Assembly (NCBI GenBank): GCA_030027265.1 | Contig: JASENG010000004.1 | Location: 124,001-188,000 of the forward strand | Origin: Lysinibacillus fusiformis | Lineage (GTDB): Bacteria; Bacillota; Bacilli; Bacillales_A; Planococcaceae | Reading direction: 5' to 3' | Length of the DNA: 64,000 nt | Shown: in pieces, positions 18,856 to 27,253 of the stretch | Layout: every line of letters starts with the position of its first letter | Position numbering within the stretch: the first letter of the stretch is position 1 | Translations under genes and position numbers: made by a program | The notes under the pieces: generated by a model | Database searches by the model: none | Seen by the model: the letters and a program-made list of their open reading frames with translations, nothing else | What the model was told of the DNA's origin: nothing

Positions 18856-18886
18856 AAAGAGTCGATTAAACGGCTCTTTTTTTTTG
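18856..18886 (+). terminator. Intrinsic terminator of the fla/che transcript
   Basis: AGAGTCG (18858-18864) pairs with CGGCTCT (18871-18877, one G-U) around ATTAAA, extended by AA/TT, and is followed by eight or more T. It lies 36 nt after the last che-segment gene, so sigD must depend on read-through or on its own promoter. Confidence 0.85.
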
Positions 18887-19142
18887 AGGGCATGTCAGCT
18901 GCCAAGAGTCCTTTCTTTCTGACACAAAATGCTCAAAATAAGTAACCTCATTCATAATGAAGCCTCTAATGTACATATATAACCAATCGCAATCAATAAT
19001 CTGTTAAGAAAATAAATAATTCGAGGGATAATATCATTTTTTTATTAAATTTATCGTGAAAGAATCTTTTTTCTCTATCAAAATTTGGCTGGTTAGGAAA
19101 TTAATTAAGTTTTATAGAAATGTGTGTTTTTTTACGCTCATT

Positions 19143-19151
19143 TGATATAAT
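19143..19151 (+). promoter_or_regulatory. Candidate extended -10 promoter for sigD
   Basis: TGATATAAT is a perfect -10 (TATAAT, 19146-19151) with the TGn extension. The -35 region at about 19123-19128 (TGTGTT) is poor, as is common for extended -10 promoters. It would give a leader of roughly 245 nt before the sigD ATG. Confidence 0.5.
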
Positions 19152-19191
19152 ATTTGATAGTAAGGAACGCACAAGCGAGTTTTAAAACGAT

Positions 19192-19227
19192 GGGTAAAAG
19201 GTACTACTGATTGTAAGTGCTTAGCCC
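19192..19227 (+). other. Hairpin in the sigD leader
   Basis: GGG (19192-19194) pairs with CCC (19225-19227), and inside it AAGGTACT (19198-19205) pairs with AGTGCTT (19216-19222) with one bulged G and one G-U, leaving a 10-nt loop. No T-run follows. I do not match it to a known riboswitch. Confidence 0.4.
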
Positions 19228-19404
19228 TTAAGAAATGATGCTATTGGATTTTGGAATATATAGGAATAAAGTCTGTATTGTACTTAACACGAAATAAATG
19301 ATTTGTACAATCTATTAGAAATTGAAGAGTCGATGGATAGAGTAACATCAAAAGCAAAGAGAAAGATGCTTATCCTAAAACGATTTTATTGTGAGGTGGA
19401 TTTT

Positions 19405-20172
19405 ATGGTACAGCTTCAAGCAGATAATGAACAAACTCTTTGGAATTGCTGGATCAATGATCGAGATCCAGATGCAGGCAATATGCTAATAAAAAAATAT
19501 CAATCTTTAGTATCCTATCATGTACAAAGAATAGGGGCGAGTGTTCCTAAAAATGTATCACGTGATGATTTAATGAGTTTAGGAATGATGGGCCTATTTG
19601 ATGCATTAAATAAATTTGATATTAACAGAGATTTGAAATTTGATACATATGCTTCCTTCCGAGTGCGTGGGGCTATCATTGATGGATTAAGAAAAGAAGA
19701 TTGGCTGCCTCGCTCTGCACGCGAAAAAGCAAAGAAAATGGAAGTGCAAATAGAAAAATTAGAGCAAGAATTAATGCGTAGTGTAACGCCGGATGAACTT
19801 GCTGCACATATGAATTTATCAATTGATGAAGTTAATCAGACAGTACAAGAACATTTTTTCTCTAGTGTACTATCGATTAATGAACAGCAAGATCAGGAAG
19901 AAACGGAAGGCAAAGCTTTTGTAATCCGCGATGATCGTACTAGAACCCCTGAGCAGGAAACTGTCCATATGGAATTAATCCATGAACTTGCCGATAATAT
20001 AAAAAATTTAAGTGAAAAGGAACAACTTGTTCTCAGCTTATTTTATACTGAGGAATTAACTCTGACTGAAATTGGAGAAATGCTTTCCTTATCGACTTCA
20101 CGTATATCGCAAATTCATTCGAAAGCATTACTTAAATTGCGAAAGCTTCTTTCAAATGAAATGATAAGTTAA
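19405..20172 (+). CDS. sigD: Flagellar sigma factor SigD
   Basis: SigD directs RNA polymerase to late motility genes such as flagellin, stators and autolysins. The 255-residue product (B. subtilis SigD: 254) has region 2 (DDLMSLGMMGLFDALNKFD, LKFDTYASFRVRGAIIDGLR), region 3, and region 4 with the helix-turn-helix LTEIGEMLSLSTSRISQIHS. An in-frame ATG at 19303 would add 34 residues absent from the family; the ATG at 19405 has GAGGTGG at a good distance and aligns with known starts. A terminator separates it from the genes before and after. Confidence 0.95.
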   Translation: MVQLQADNEQTLWNCWINDRDPDAGNMLIKKYQSLVSYHVQRIGASVPKNVSRDDLMSLGMMGLFDALNKFDINRDLKFDTYASFRVRGAIIDGLRKEDWLPRSAREKAKKMEVQIEKLEQELMRSVTPDELAAHMNLSIDEVNQTVQEHFFSSVLSINEQQDQEETEGKAFVIRDDRTRTPEQETVHMELIHELADNIKNLSEKEQLVLSLFYTEELTLTEIGEMLSLSTSRISQIHSKALLKLRKLLSNEMIS

Positions 20173-20191
20173 ATAGAATAATCGGTAGATT

Positions 20192-20230
20192 CCCCAGCAC
20201 ATATGCAAAGGCATATGTGCTGGGGGAGTT
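20192..20230 (+). terminator. Long hairpin terminator after sigD
   Basis: A perfect 15-bp stem (20192-20206 with 20211-20225, CCCCAGCACATATGC and its complement) closes an AAAG tetraloop and is followed by GAGTTTT. It is the most stable simple hairpin I found in the window. The T-run is short, so it could also be an mRNA-stabilising end. Confidence 0.75.
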
Positions 20231-20379
20231 TTACGTGAGTTTACTCGGTATTTCCTTCACAAATCGCATGTATCCGCATCAAGGGCTAAACTTATTTAAT
20301 AGTGATAACTGGACTCTTTAGATTTGTTAATTTTGTAGCCTACACATATAAATATCCATAAAGGGGGATTTATACAAAG

Positions 20380-20679
20380 ATGAGTTTAAAGGCAGTTGAA
20401 CTTCAAATTGCGATTCCAAAGACATTTGATGCAGGAAAATTGGCAGAGCAGCACGGTCAGAATATTATTAACCAGCAAGCAAATGCCCACGAAGCACTGA
20501 AAAAAGAGATTAAGAAAAAACAGCTACAAGTTAGTGATACTGAAAAAACAGATAAAATTACTGACTATAAAAAACAACGAAATCAAGAAGAGAATTTATC
20601 CGAAGAAAAACAGCATGATAAAGAAAACAAGGAAGCACAGCATCCTTTCAAAGGTAATTTTATTGATTTTAGTGGATAG
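20380..20679 (+). CDS. Small charged protein, motility-cluster hypothetical
   Basis: I do not recognise this 99-residue protein with confidence. The first 35 residues (SLKAVELQIAIPKTFDAGKL) look like a conserved short domain, and the rest is Lys/Glu/Gln-rich and probably an extended helix, ending in HPFKGNFIDFSG. There is no signal peptide or membrane segment. AAAGGGGGA lies about 11 nt before the ATG. It lies between the sigD terminator and the SwrB-like gene (9 nt apart), so the two are probably cotranscribed. Small proteins are known at this place in other Bacillota; the function is unknown. Confidence 0.75.
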   Translation: MSLKAVELQIAIPKTFDAGKLAEQHGQNIINQQANAHEALKKEIKKKQLQVSDTEKTDKITDYKKQRNQEENLSEEKQHDKENKEAQHPFKGNFIDFSG

Positions 20680-20688
20680 GAGAACAGT

Positions 20689-21276
20689 ATGGTCGTAGGT
20701 ATAATCATCATATTGGTTATTTTGCAGCTTATTTGTTTTTACTTAATCGTTATTTTAAATACAAAAATTGCAAAATTTAAAGATCTGGAAAAACGACAAG
20801 ATCAGCTAATCCGTGAAATGGATGACGCAATCAGTTTATATCTCGTGGAAATGAAGGAAGAGAATGATCGACTCATTCATGAACTTTCATCCATAAAACA
20901 AAAAGATTTGAAAAAAACTGATACAAATAATCAAAAAGTGGCAATCGTTGACTTGGAAGCTTCTCAGGGAAAATCTACTCCTGTTCAAGGAAACAGTAGA
21001 TTGAATTTAGATGAAGAAGTAGAAATGCTTCCAACAAATAAATCGTTTGTTCCCAAAAAAATGGTTTCGAATGCATACAAGCAACAAAGTGCTGTTAGTG
21101 AGACTTCATCTTCAATCAAACAGGAGCAACATGTAGAGGTAGAAAAAGCAGCACTTCCTTCCTTTGAACAAGAAGTACTAAACCTTCACAGACAAGGTAA
21201 AACGATTGACGAAATAGCGAAAATTACACAAAAAGGCAAGACGGAAATCGAATTATTAATTAAGTTTCATGCTTAA
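20689..21276 (+). CDS. swrB: SwrB-like (YlxL) membrane-anchored protein
   Basis: In B. subtilis SwrB activates the flagellar export apparatus and basal-body maturation. This 195-residue protein has the same plan: one N-terminal membrane helix (residues 3-24), a coiled coil (LEKRQDQLIREMDDAISLYL, continuing with EMKEENDRLIHEL), a variable low-complexity middle and a C-terminal helix-turn-helix-like motif (GKTIDEIAKITQKGKTEIEL). Downstream of sigD is its expected place. Identity to SwrB in the middle is not evident, so the name rests on architecture, the C-terminal motif and position. Confidence 0.72.
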   Translation: MVVGIIIILVILQLICFYLIVILNTKIAKFKDLEKRQDQLIREMDDAISLYLVEMKEENDRLIHELSSIKQKDLKKTDTNNQKVAIVDLEASQGKSTPVQGNSRLNLDEEVEMLPTNKSFVPKKMVSNAYKQQSAVSETSSSIKQEQHVEVEKAALPSFEQEVLNLHRQGKTIDEIAKITQKGKTEIELLIKFHA

Positions 21277-21281
21277 ATATG

Positions 21282-21310
21282 TTGCATGAGGGAAGTTAAT
21301 GTGATATATT
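21282..21310 (+). promoter_or_regulatory. Sigma-A promoter of rpsB
   Basis: TTGCAT (21282-21287) and TATATT (21305-21310) are separated by exactly 17 nt. The predicted transcript has a leader of about 115 nt before rpsB, long enough for the autoregulatory structure often seen upstream of rpsB, although I could not identify a defined fold. Confidence 0.7.
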
Positions 21311-21432
21311 ATCAACTGGTGTTAATTACACACGCATTTTGATGTAGTAAGTGGTGCTTTTTGAATAAAAAGTTGCTTGTTATAGATGAAAAATGCGGAG
21401 GAAAAAAACCAAAACATTAGGAGGAAACACAC

Positions 21433-22155
21433 ATGTCAGTAATTTCAATGAAACAATTACTTGAAGCTGGTGTACATTTCGGTCACCAAACTCGCCGTTG
21501 GAACCCAAAAATGAAAAAATACATTTTTGTTGAACGTAACGGTATCTACATTATCGATTTACAAAAAACGGTTAAAAAATTAGAAGAAGCTTACGACTTC
21601 ATGCGCCAAGTTGGCCAAGATGGCGGTAAAGTACTTTTCGTAGGTACTAAAAAACAAGCTCAAGAAGCTATCAAAGACGAAGCAGAACGTTCTGGTAACT
21701 ACTACATCAACCAACGTTGGTTAGGTGGTACTTTAACTAACTTCGGTACTATCCAAAAACGTGTTGCTCGTATGAAAGCAATCGAAAAAATGGAAGAAGA
21801 TGGAACTTTCGAAGTTCTACCTAAAAAAGAAGTTATCCAACTTAAAAAAGAACACGAACGTCTTGTTAAATTCTTAGGCGGTATCCGTGATATGGCTGGC
21901 ATTCCAGACGTTATGTTCGTGGTTGACCCACGTAAAGAGCGTATCGCTGTTGCTGAAGCTCGTAAATTAAATATTCCTATCGTAGGGATCGTTGATACAA
22001 ACTGTGATCCAGATGAAATCGACTACGTAATCCCTGCTAACGATGACGCTATCCGCGCTGTTAAATTATTAACTGCTAAAATGGCTGACGCTCTAATCGA
22101 GTCTAAACAAGGTGAATCTGAAGCTCCAGCTGAAGAAGTAGTAGCTGCTGAGTAA
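21433..22155 (+). CDS. rpsB: 30S ribosomal protein S2
   Basis: S2 is a late-assembling small-subunit protein contacting 16S rRNA and S1. The 240-residue product has the family features [32 protein letters not shown] and [20 protein letters not shown] with a later [19 protein letters not shown] block. TTAGGAGGAAAC precedes the ATG. Codon use is strongly biased as expected for a highly expressed gene. tsf follows, but after an unusual 379-nt gap. Confidence 0.98.
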   Translation: MSVISMKQLLEAGVHFGHQTRRWNPKMKKYIFVERNGIYIIDLQKTVKKLEEAYDFMRQVGQDGGKVLFVGTKKQAQEAIKDEAERSGNYYINQRWLGGTLTNFGTIQKRVARMKAIEKMEEDGTFEVLPKKEVIQLKKEHERLVKFLGGIRDMAGIPDVMFVVDPRKERIAVAEARKLNIPIVGIVDTNCDPDEIDYVIPANDDAIRAVKLLTAKMADALIESKQGESEAPAEEVVAAE

Positions 22156-22167
22156 TTCACTATTAGT

Positions 22168-22297
22168 AAACTTGGCAAAAGCCTAAGTTTCTAATGATAA
22201 GCCTTAGTTGCTCTTAAGCTGCTAAGGAAGTGATAAACTTTCTTAGCAGGCTACACAAAAGGTGATAAGTGGATGAACCCTCTTATCACCTTTTTTT
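22168..22297 (+). terminator. Three consecutive hairpins after rpsB, the last a terminator
   Basis: First, AAACTTGGC (22168-22176) pairs with GCCTAAGTTT around AAAA. Second, a 13-bp stem, CTGCTAAGGAAGT with ACTTTCTTAGCAG, sits between about 22219 and 22249. Third, AAAAGGTGATAAG (22257-22269) pairs with CTTATCACC plus the start of a seven-T run (22282-22297). Only the third is a classic intrinsic terminator. tsf downstream would then be made by read-through or from another promoter. Confidence 0.75.
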
Positions 22298-22303
22298 AAG
22301 AAG

Positions 22304-22460
22304 AAAAGTGAAGGCGGTTTGCTTAGCTCTGACAGAAACTGGAGACTTTCGACGAGCATGCTTGCATGCGTGGGAGAAAGTTGAAGTTTCCGAAGAGCTA
22401 ACCGCCGGAACTGGACAAGCAGAAAAGCGGAAGGTGCTCGCACCGGAAACTGGGCATTTT
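22304..22460. repeat. Imperfect palindromic intergenic repeat (rpsB-tsf)
   Basis: The sequence starts AAGAAAAGTGAAGGCGG. GGCGGTTTGCTTAGCTCT (from 22314) pairs imperfectly with AGAGCTAACCGCC (22396-22408), and AGAAACT and GACTTTC pair with AGTTTC and GAGAAAGT inside. An inner GCATGCTTGCATGC lies at the tip. The order of blocks (AAGAAAAGYGAAG, TTAGCYCYGACA, TGGAG) is like that at 23474-23719, so it is a diverged member of the same family. A short open frame through it (22269-22496) has no ribosome binding site and follows the palindrome, so I do not call it a gene. Confidence 0.65.
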
Positions 22461-22534
22461 TTGCGAAATGCCACTTCAATTATATATAAACTATAAAAAA
22501 TTTAATAACTGATAACTCAAGGAGGAAACTTCAA

Positions 22535-23419
22535 ATGGCAATTACTGCACAATTAGTAAAAGAACTTCGTGAAAAAACTGGCGCAGGTATGATGGACTGT
22601 AAAAAAGCTTTAGTACAAACAGATGGTGATATCGATGCTGCTGTAGACTTCCTACGTGAAAAAGGTTTATCATCAGCTGCTAAAAAAGCTGATCGTATCG
22701 CTGCTGAAGGTACTACTTATATCTTAGCTGAAGGAAACGAAGCTGTAATCTTAGAAGTTAACGCTGAAACTGACTTCGTAGCAAAAAATGAAAAATTCCA
22801 AGTTTTAGTTTCTGAATTAGCACAACTTATTTTAGCTGCAAAACCTGAATCAGTAGAAGCTGCATTAGAATTAACAAATGCAGAAGGCGTTAAAGTTGTA
22901 GACTTAATTTCAACAGCTGTTGCAACAATCGGAGAAAAAATCACTCTTCGCCGTTTTGAAGTAAAAACAAAAACTGATGCTGATGCATTCGGTTCTTACC
23001 TGCACATGGGTGGACGTATTGGTGTATTAGTAGTTCTTGAAGGTTCTACTGATGAATCAGCTGCTAAAGATGTAGCTATGCACATCGCTGCTATCAACCC
23101 TCAATATGTATCACGTGATGAAGTTTCTGAAGAAGAAGTGAACCGTGAACGTAAAGTATTAACTGAGCAAGCTTTAAACGAAGGTAAACCAGAAAATATC
23201 GTTGCTAAAATGGTAGAAGGTCGCCTTGGTAAATTCTTCGAAGACATTTGCTTACTTGATCAAACTTTCGTTAAAAACTCTGATCAAAAAGTACGTGATT
23301 TCGTAAAATCAACTGGTGGTAACATCACTTCATTCGTACGCTTCGCTGTTGGTGAAGGTATCGAAAAACGTGAAGACAACTTCGCTGAAGAAGTTATGAA
23401 CCAAGTTAAAGGTAACTAA
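22535..23419 (+). CDS. tsf: Elongation factor Ts
   Basis: EF-Ts exchanges GDP for GTP on EF-Tu. The 294-residue protein begins with the UBA-like domain ([22 protein letters not shown]) and contains the conserved TDFVAKN (about residue 80) and a dimerisation/core domain with [27 protein letters not shown] precedes the ATG. It has rpsB upstream and pyrH downstream as usual, but both gaps carry palindromic repeats of one family. Confidence 0.98.
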   Translation: MAITAQLVKELREKTGAGMMDCKKALVQTDGDIDAAVDFLREKGLSSAAKKADRIAAEGTTYILAEGNEAVILEVNAETDFVAKNEKFQVLVSELAQLILAAKPESVEAALELTNAEGVKVVDLISTAVATIGEKITLRRFEVKTKTDADAFGSYLHMGGRIGVLVVLEGSTDESAAKDVAMHIAAINPQYVSRDEVSEEEVNRERKVLTEQALNEGKPENIVAKMVEGRLGKFFEDICLLDQTFVKNSDQKVRDFVKSTGGNITSFVRFAVGEGIEKREDNFAEEVMNQVKGN

Positions 23420-23438
23420 TTTAAATATTAAAGTAAAG

Positions 23439-23469
23439 ATAGGGGACACAAATCAGTGTTCCCTATTTT
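23439..23469 (+). terminator. Intrinsic terminator after tsf
   Basis: ATAGGGGACAC (23439-23449) pairs with GTGTTCCCTAT (23456-23466, one G-U) and is followed by TTTT. It lies about 20 nt after the tsf stop. Confidence 0.8.
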
Positions 23470-23473
23470 TCAA

Positions 23474-23719
23474 GAAGAAAAGCGAAGAACACCCGTTAAG
23501 CCCCGACAAGCGTTGGAGGGATCTGACAAGTGTGCGTGTACGCGCACAGAAAAGCCCGAAACGACCTCGAGGGGCTGGGAGTTCGTAGCTGGACAATAAG
23601 AAAAGCGAAGAACACCCGTTAAGCCCCGCCAAGCGTTGGAGGGATCTGACAAGTGTGCGTGTACGCCCACAGAAGAGCTCGAAACGACCTCGAGGGGCTG
23701 GGAGTTCGTAGCTGGACAA
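23474..23719. repeat. 123-bp repeat in tandem duplicate (tsf-pyrH)
   Basis: Two head-to-tail copies (23474-23596 and 23597-23719) have exactly 123 bp period and differ at only a few positions (for example CCCCGACAAG versus CCCCGCCAAG, and GTACGCGCAC versus GTACGCCCAC). Each copy has AGCCCC near its start and GGGGCT near its end, giving a stem with an inner GTGCGTGTACGC-type tip. The duplication is recent, judged by the near-identity. Because 123 is a multiple of three, a minus-strand frame runs through both copies and repeats 41 residues; I consider that a by-product. Confidence 0.85.
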
Positions 23720-23777
23720 CGAACGAAGCAATGGTTTGAATGTTGAGTAGAATAAAATTGAATTACGGAGGTTTACT

Positions 23778-24503
23778 ATGAGTGTGCCACAATATGAACG
23801 AGTTGTTATAAAAATTAGCGGTGAGGCATTAGCGGGAGAAGCTGGTTTCGGTCTATCGCCAAAGATTATTAAGTCCGTTGCAGAAGATATTAAAGAAGTA
23901 GTAGAACTTGGTGTAGAAGTTGCTGTAGTAGTTGGCGGCGGAAACATTTGGCGTGGAAAAGTAGGAAGCGAAATGGGTATGGACCGTGCCTCTGCAGATT
24001 ACATGGGCATGCTTGCGACAGTGATGAATTCTTTAGCTCTTCAAGATGCTCTGGAAAAATTGGATATTGGAACACGTGTTCAATCTTCCATTGTTATGAC
24101 ACAAGTAGCTGAGCCTTACATACGCAGAAAAGCGGTACGTCATCTTGAAAAGAAACGTGTAGTAATTTTTGCTGCGGGTACAGGAAACCCATTCTTCTCT
24201 ACAGACACAACAGCTGCTTTGCGTGCTGCTGAAATTGATGCAGATGCGATTCTAATGGCTAAAAATAATGTAGATGGTGTATATTCTGCTGATCCAAAAA
24301 CTGATTCTACTGCTGTTAAATATGACACACTCACATATTTAGACGTAATTCAACAAGGATTACAGGTAATGGATTCAACTGCTTCCACTTTATGTATGGA
24401 CAACGATATCCCATTAATAGTATTCTCTATAATGAATAAAGGAAATATTAAACGAGCGGTACTCGGTGATAAAATCGGTACGGTTGTTAGGAGGAACTTT
24501 TAA
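23778..24503 (+). CDS. pyrH: Uridylate kinase PyrH
   Basis: PyrH phosphorylates UMP to UDP in pyrimidine nucleotide synthesis and belongs to the amino-acid-kinase fold. The 241-residue protein has the phosphate-binding [15 protein letters not shown] start, the [10 protein letters not shown] glycine-rich loop, [17 protein letters not shown], and [29 protein letters not shown] precedes the ATG. It overlaps frr by one base. Confidence 0.98.
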   Translation: MSVPQYERVVIKISGEALAGEAGFGLSPKIIKSVAEDIKEVVELGVEVAVVVGGGNIWRGKVGSEMGMDRASADYMGMLATVMNSLALQDALEKLDIGTRVQSSIVMTQVAEPYIRRKAVRHLEKKRVVIFAAGTGNPFFSTDTTAALRAAEIDADAILMAKNNVDGVYSADPKTDSTAVKYDTLTYLDVIQQGLQVMDSTASTLCMDNDIPLIVFSIMNKGNIKRAVLGDKIGTVVRRNF

Positions 24504-25060
24504 TGCCTAAGCAAGTATTAGCACAAACAAAAGAAAGAATGGACAAATCGATTTCTGCATTTTCTCGTGAATTAGCTTCAATTCGTGCAGGGCGTGCGAA
24601 TGCGTCTCTTCTAGACAGAATTTCAGTTGATTACTACGGTGCACCAACTCCAGTTAATCAACTAGCTGGTATTTCTGTACCAGAAGCACGACTTTTAGTA
24701 ATCCAGCCTTATGACAAATCTATTTTAGGTGAAATTGAAAAAGCAATCATGAAATCAGATATCGGAATCACTCCGACGAATGATGGTAATGTAATTCGTT
24801 TAACAATTCCAGCTTTAACGGAAGAGCGTCGTAAAGAGCTTGTAAAAGTTGTGAATAAAGAAGCGGAAAGTGCAAAAGTAGCAATCCGTAACGTACGTCG
24901 TGATGCCAATGATGATTTGAAAAAATTAGAGAAAAATGGCGAAATCACAGAAGATGATTTACGTGGATTTACGGATGATATTCAAAAATTAACGGATGAC
25001 TACATCGTTAAAGTTGACCAAGTAGCAAAAGATAAAGAAAAAGAAATCTTATCCGTATAA
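24503..25060 (+). CDS. frr: Ribosome recycling factor
   Basis: RRF splits post-termination ribosomes together with EF-G. The 185-residue protein shows the three-helix-bundle signatures: [19 protein letters not shown] at the N-terminus, the beta domain [20 protein letters not shown], and the C-terminal helix [26 protein letters not shown] sits inside the pyrH end, indicating coupling. Confidence 0.98.
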   Translation: MPKQVLAQTKERMDKSISAFSRELASIRAGRANASLLDRISVDYYGAPTPVNQLAGISVPEARLLVIQPYDKSILGEIEKAIMKSDIGITPTNDGNVIRLTIPALTEERRKELVKVVNKEAESAKVAIRNVRRDANDDLKKLEKNGEITEDDLRGFTDDIQKLTDDYIVKVDQVAKDKEKEILSV

Positions 25061-25149
25061 GAATTAGATCCTTATAGTTGGTTATTTTTATCGTTTGCAA
25101 ATTTATTTTTTGTAAAGCTAAAACGGATCATGAACTAATTCAGAGGTAG

Positions 25150-25178
25150 GGCGTCCTATTACTTGGGACGTCTTTTTT
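25150..25178 (+). terminator. Intrinsic terminator after frr
   Basis: GGCGTCC (25150-25156) pairs with GGACGTC (25166-25172, one G-U) around a 9-nt loop and is followed by six T. Confidence 0.8.
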
Positions 25179-25411
25179 CAATGTAAATTAAAAAAAGTAC
25201 ATATTTGCAACTTTAAATGGTATTAGCTTCGCCTGCTTAACTTAAGGAATCTAAATAAATATTGTTTAGTAGCTTAATCTTATTTTTGTATACTAATTAA
25301 ATGAAAATTTTATAGTACAATTAGTCTGAATGGTAAAATAGTTTTAGATAGTACAATAATAGTTAATACTCATGAATAATTGAAAAAATTAGGAAATAAT
25401 ACAAAGAACGT

Positions 25412-25440
25412 AAGACACATTCATTTGTTTTTGATATGAT
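25412..25440 (+). promoter_or_regulatory. Candidate promoter of uppS-cdsA-dxr-rseP
   Basis: AAGACA (25412-25417) and TATGAT (25435-25440) are 17 nt apart. It would give a leader of roughly 115 nt before uppS. Confidence 0.45.
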
Positions 25441-25563
25441 TAGAAAAATGCGGTATTCGCAAAATGATGTTAGAATCGATATTTTACATAATACTTCAAG
25501 AATATTGGTATCGTATCTTGTGAAGGAAAACGTCCAAAAAGTTGTCAGGTGGGGGAATTGCTG

Positions 25564-26346
25564 ATGTTAAATAAACTATTTAATAAATCGAAAATAGGAA
25601 AGCACTCAATGGAGGTTAAGGAATCTCTAAAAAATGATGAATGTTTACCTTACCATATCGCAATCATTATGGATGGCAACGGACGTTGGGCAAAAAAAAG
25701 AGCAATGCCAAGAATTGCTGGGCATCATGAAGGGATGCAAACTGTACGTAAAATTACTCGTATAGCCGATGACATAGGAATTAAAGTATTAACTTTATAT
25801 GCATTTTCAACAGAAAACTGGAAAAGACCTAAATCAGAAGTTGAATATTTAATGAGCCTTCCACAAATGTTTTTAAACTCCTTCATGCCAGAGTTGATGG
25901 AACGAAATATTCGTGTAGAAATGATAGGCGATAAAGAAGGGCTTCCATCCAATACAAAATCAGCTTTGAATGAAGCAATGGAAAAAACAAAAAATAATAC
26001 AGGGCTTATTTTAAATTTTGCCATGAATTATGGAAGTCGTGCTGAAATAGTCAATGCGATGAAGGATATAATGATAGAAGTGAATAATGGAAATTTGACT
26101 TTGGAAGAAGTAGATGAAAAAACAATTGATCAATATTTATTGACTTCAAAGCTTCCTGAACCGGATTTGCTTATTCGCACAAGTGGAGAAGTCCGCTTAA
26201 GTAATTTTATGCTATGGCAGCTTGCCTATACAGAGTTCTGGTTTACAGATGTGCTATGGCCAGATTTTGACAAAGAAACCTTCATGGAAGCTATACAAGC
26301 CTACCAACAGCGTAACAGGCGTTATGGTGGACTGAAAGGAGAATAA
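25564..26346 (+). CDS. uppS: Undecaprenyl diphosphate synthase
   Basis: UppS condenses isopentenyl diphosphate units in cis to make the C55 lipid carrier for cell wall synthesis. The 260-residue protein has the signature IIMDGNGRWAKKR (about residue 35), HHEGMQTVRKI, LTLYAFSTENWKRP, and the C-terminal RTSGEVRLSNFMLWQLAYTE block. GTG at 25549 is in frame, but AGGTGGGGGA (25548-25557) lies at the right distance only for the ATG at 25564. A 30-residue N-terminal lead precedes the conserved core. Confidence 0.97.
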   Translation: MLNKLFNKSKIGKHSMEVKESLKNDECLPYHIAIIMDGNGRWAKKRAMPRIAGHHEGMQTVRKITRIADDIGIKVLTLYAFSTENWKRPKSEVEYLMSLPQMFLNSFMPELMERNIRVEMIGDKEGLPSNTKSALNEAMEKTKNNTGLILNFAMNYGSRAEIVNAMKDIMIEVNNGNLTLEEVDEKTIDQYLLTSKLPEPDLLIRTSGEVRLSNFMLWQLAYTEFWFTDVLWPDFDKETFMEAIQAYQQRNRRYGGLKGE

Positions 26347-26351
26347 TTACA

Positions 26352-27146
26352 TTGAAACAAAGAATCATAACGGGGGTTGTTGCGGGTGCGTTATTTATCA
26401 TATTTGTACTGTTGGGTAACCTGCCTTTTACGTTATTAGTATATGCACTAGCAGCAGTTGGAATATATGAATTATTAAAGATGAAGGATATTCGAATCCT
26501 TTCTATACCAGGAATTCTAGGGTTACTTATCACCTTTAGTTTATTGATGCCAGAATCGGCAGCACGTAATATACAAGAAGCTACAACTTATTCGAAATTA
26601 GAGTTTTTATTAATAGGGGCCATTCTATTATTAGTTTATTCCGTGCTTGTAAAAAATCATTTTACCTTTGACGATGTTGGATTTACTGTACTAAGTACTT
26701 TATATGTGGGAATGGGCTTCTATTACTTAATCGAGACACTGGATGAAGGATTAAAATTTCTGATTTATGCCTTGCTAATTGTTTGGACAACGGACTCAGG
26801 TGCTTATTTTATTGGCCGAAAACTTGGGAAAAAGAAATTATGGCCGGAAATTTCGCCGAATAAAACAGTAGAAGGCTTCATTGGAGGAATCATTACTGCG
26901 GTAGTATTTGCATGTATAATGCAAATGATTTATCCGATTGCTTCATCATGGCTTGTTTTAGTAGTCATTTCGATTATCGCTTCAATTTTTGGACAGATGG
27001 GCGATTTGGTGGAATCTGCAATTAAACGTCACTATGGTGTAAAAGATTCGGGCAAATTATTGCCAGGTCATGGCGGTATACTAGATCGTTTTGATAGTCT
27101 ATTATTTGTATTGCCTTTATTGCACTTCCTGCAATTTGTTAACTAG
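26352..27146 (+). CDS. cdsA: Phosphatidate cytidylyltransferase CdsA
   Basis: CdsA makes CDP-diacylglycerol from phosphatidate and CTP for phospholipid synthesis in the membrane. The 264-residue polytopic protein ends with the family signature: SAIKRHYGVKDSGKLLPGHG followed by GILDRFDS. WTTDSGAYFIGRKLGKKK supplies the metal-binding region. The start is a TTG with AAAGGAG about 9 nt upstream, 5 nt after uppS, so the two are coupled. Confidence 0.96.
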   Translation: MKQRIITGVVAGALFIIFVLLGNLPFTLLVYALAAVGIYELLKMKDIRILSIPGILGLLITFSLLMPESAARNIQEATTYSKLEFLLIGAILLLVYSVLVKNHFTFDDVGFTVLSTLYVGMGFYYLIETLDEGLKFLIYALLIVWTTDSGAYFIGRKLGKKKLWPEISPNKTVEGFIGGIITAVVFACIMQMIYPIASSWLVLVVISIIASIFGQMGDLVESAIKRHYGVKDSGKLLPGHGGILDRFDSLLFVLPLLHFLQFVN

Positions 27147-27253
27147 TGCAGATGTAAAGTGTTGTAGAGCAATCCTCTTTTCAGCATCGCTAAAAAGCGA
27201 GTTGGATAATAGACGGAAAAGTACTTATATAGTTTTTGAAGGGAAGATAAATC

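Larger units (their letters stand above)
18821..19404 (+). other. cheD-region to sigD gap
   Basis: This 584-nt gap holds a strong terminator at its start, about 260 nt of AT-rich sequence with nothing I recognise, an extended -10 promoter near 19143-19151 and a long sigD leader with one clear hairpin. The reading frame open from 19303 into sigD lacks a ribosome binding site and family similarity before 19405, so I treat it as leader. Confidence 0.6.
25061..25563 (+). other. frr-uppS gap
   Basis: This 503-nt AT-rich gap holds the frr terminator (25150-25178) and, near the end, a sigma-A promoter candidate (25412-25440). Between them are two short TATAGTACAAT/GATAGTACAAT-like stretches (around 25312 and 25349) with no assigned role. 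I see no gene. Confidence 0.6.

Noticed and set aside
19303-19404. An N-terminal extension of SigD from the ATG at 19303
   Set aside because: No ribosome binding site, residues not found in the family, and the ATG at 19405 gives the family length with a good site.
22269-22496. Plus-strand frame of 75 codons in the rpsB-tsf gap
   Set aside because: It begins inside the terminator loop and follows the palindromic repeat; no ribosome binding site.
23453-23947. Minus-strand frame of 164 codons with a 41-residue repeat
   Set aside because: It is created by the 123-bp tandem DNA repeat (a multiple of three), overlaps the start of pyrH and has no ribosome binding site.
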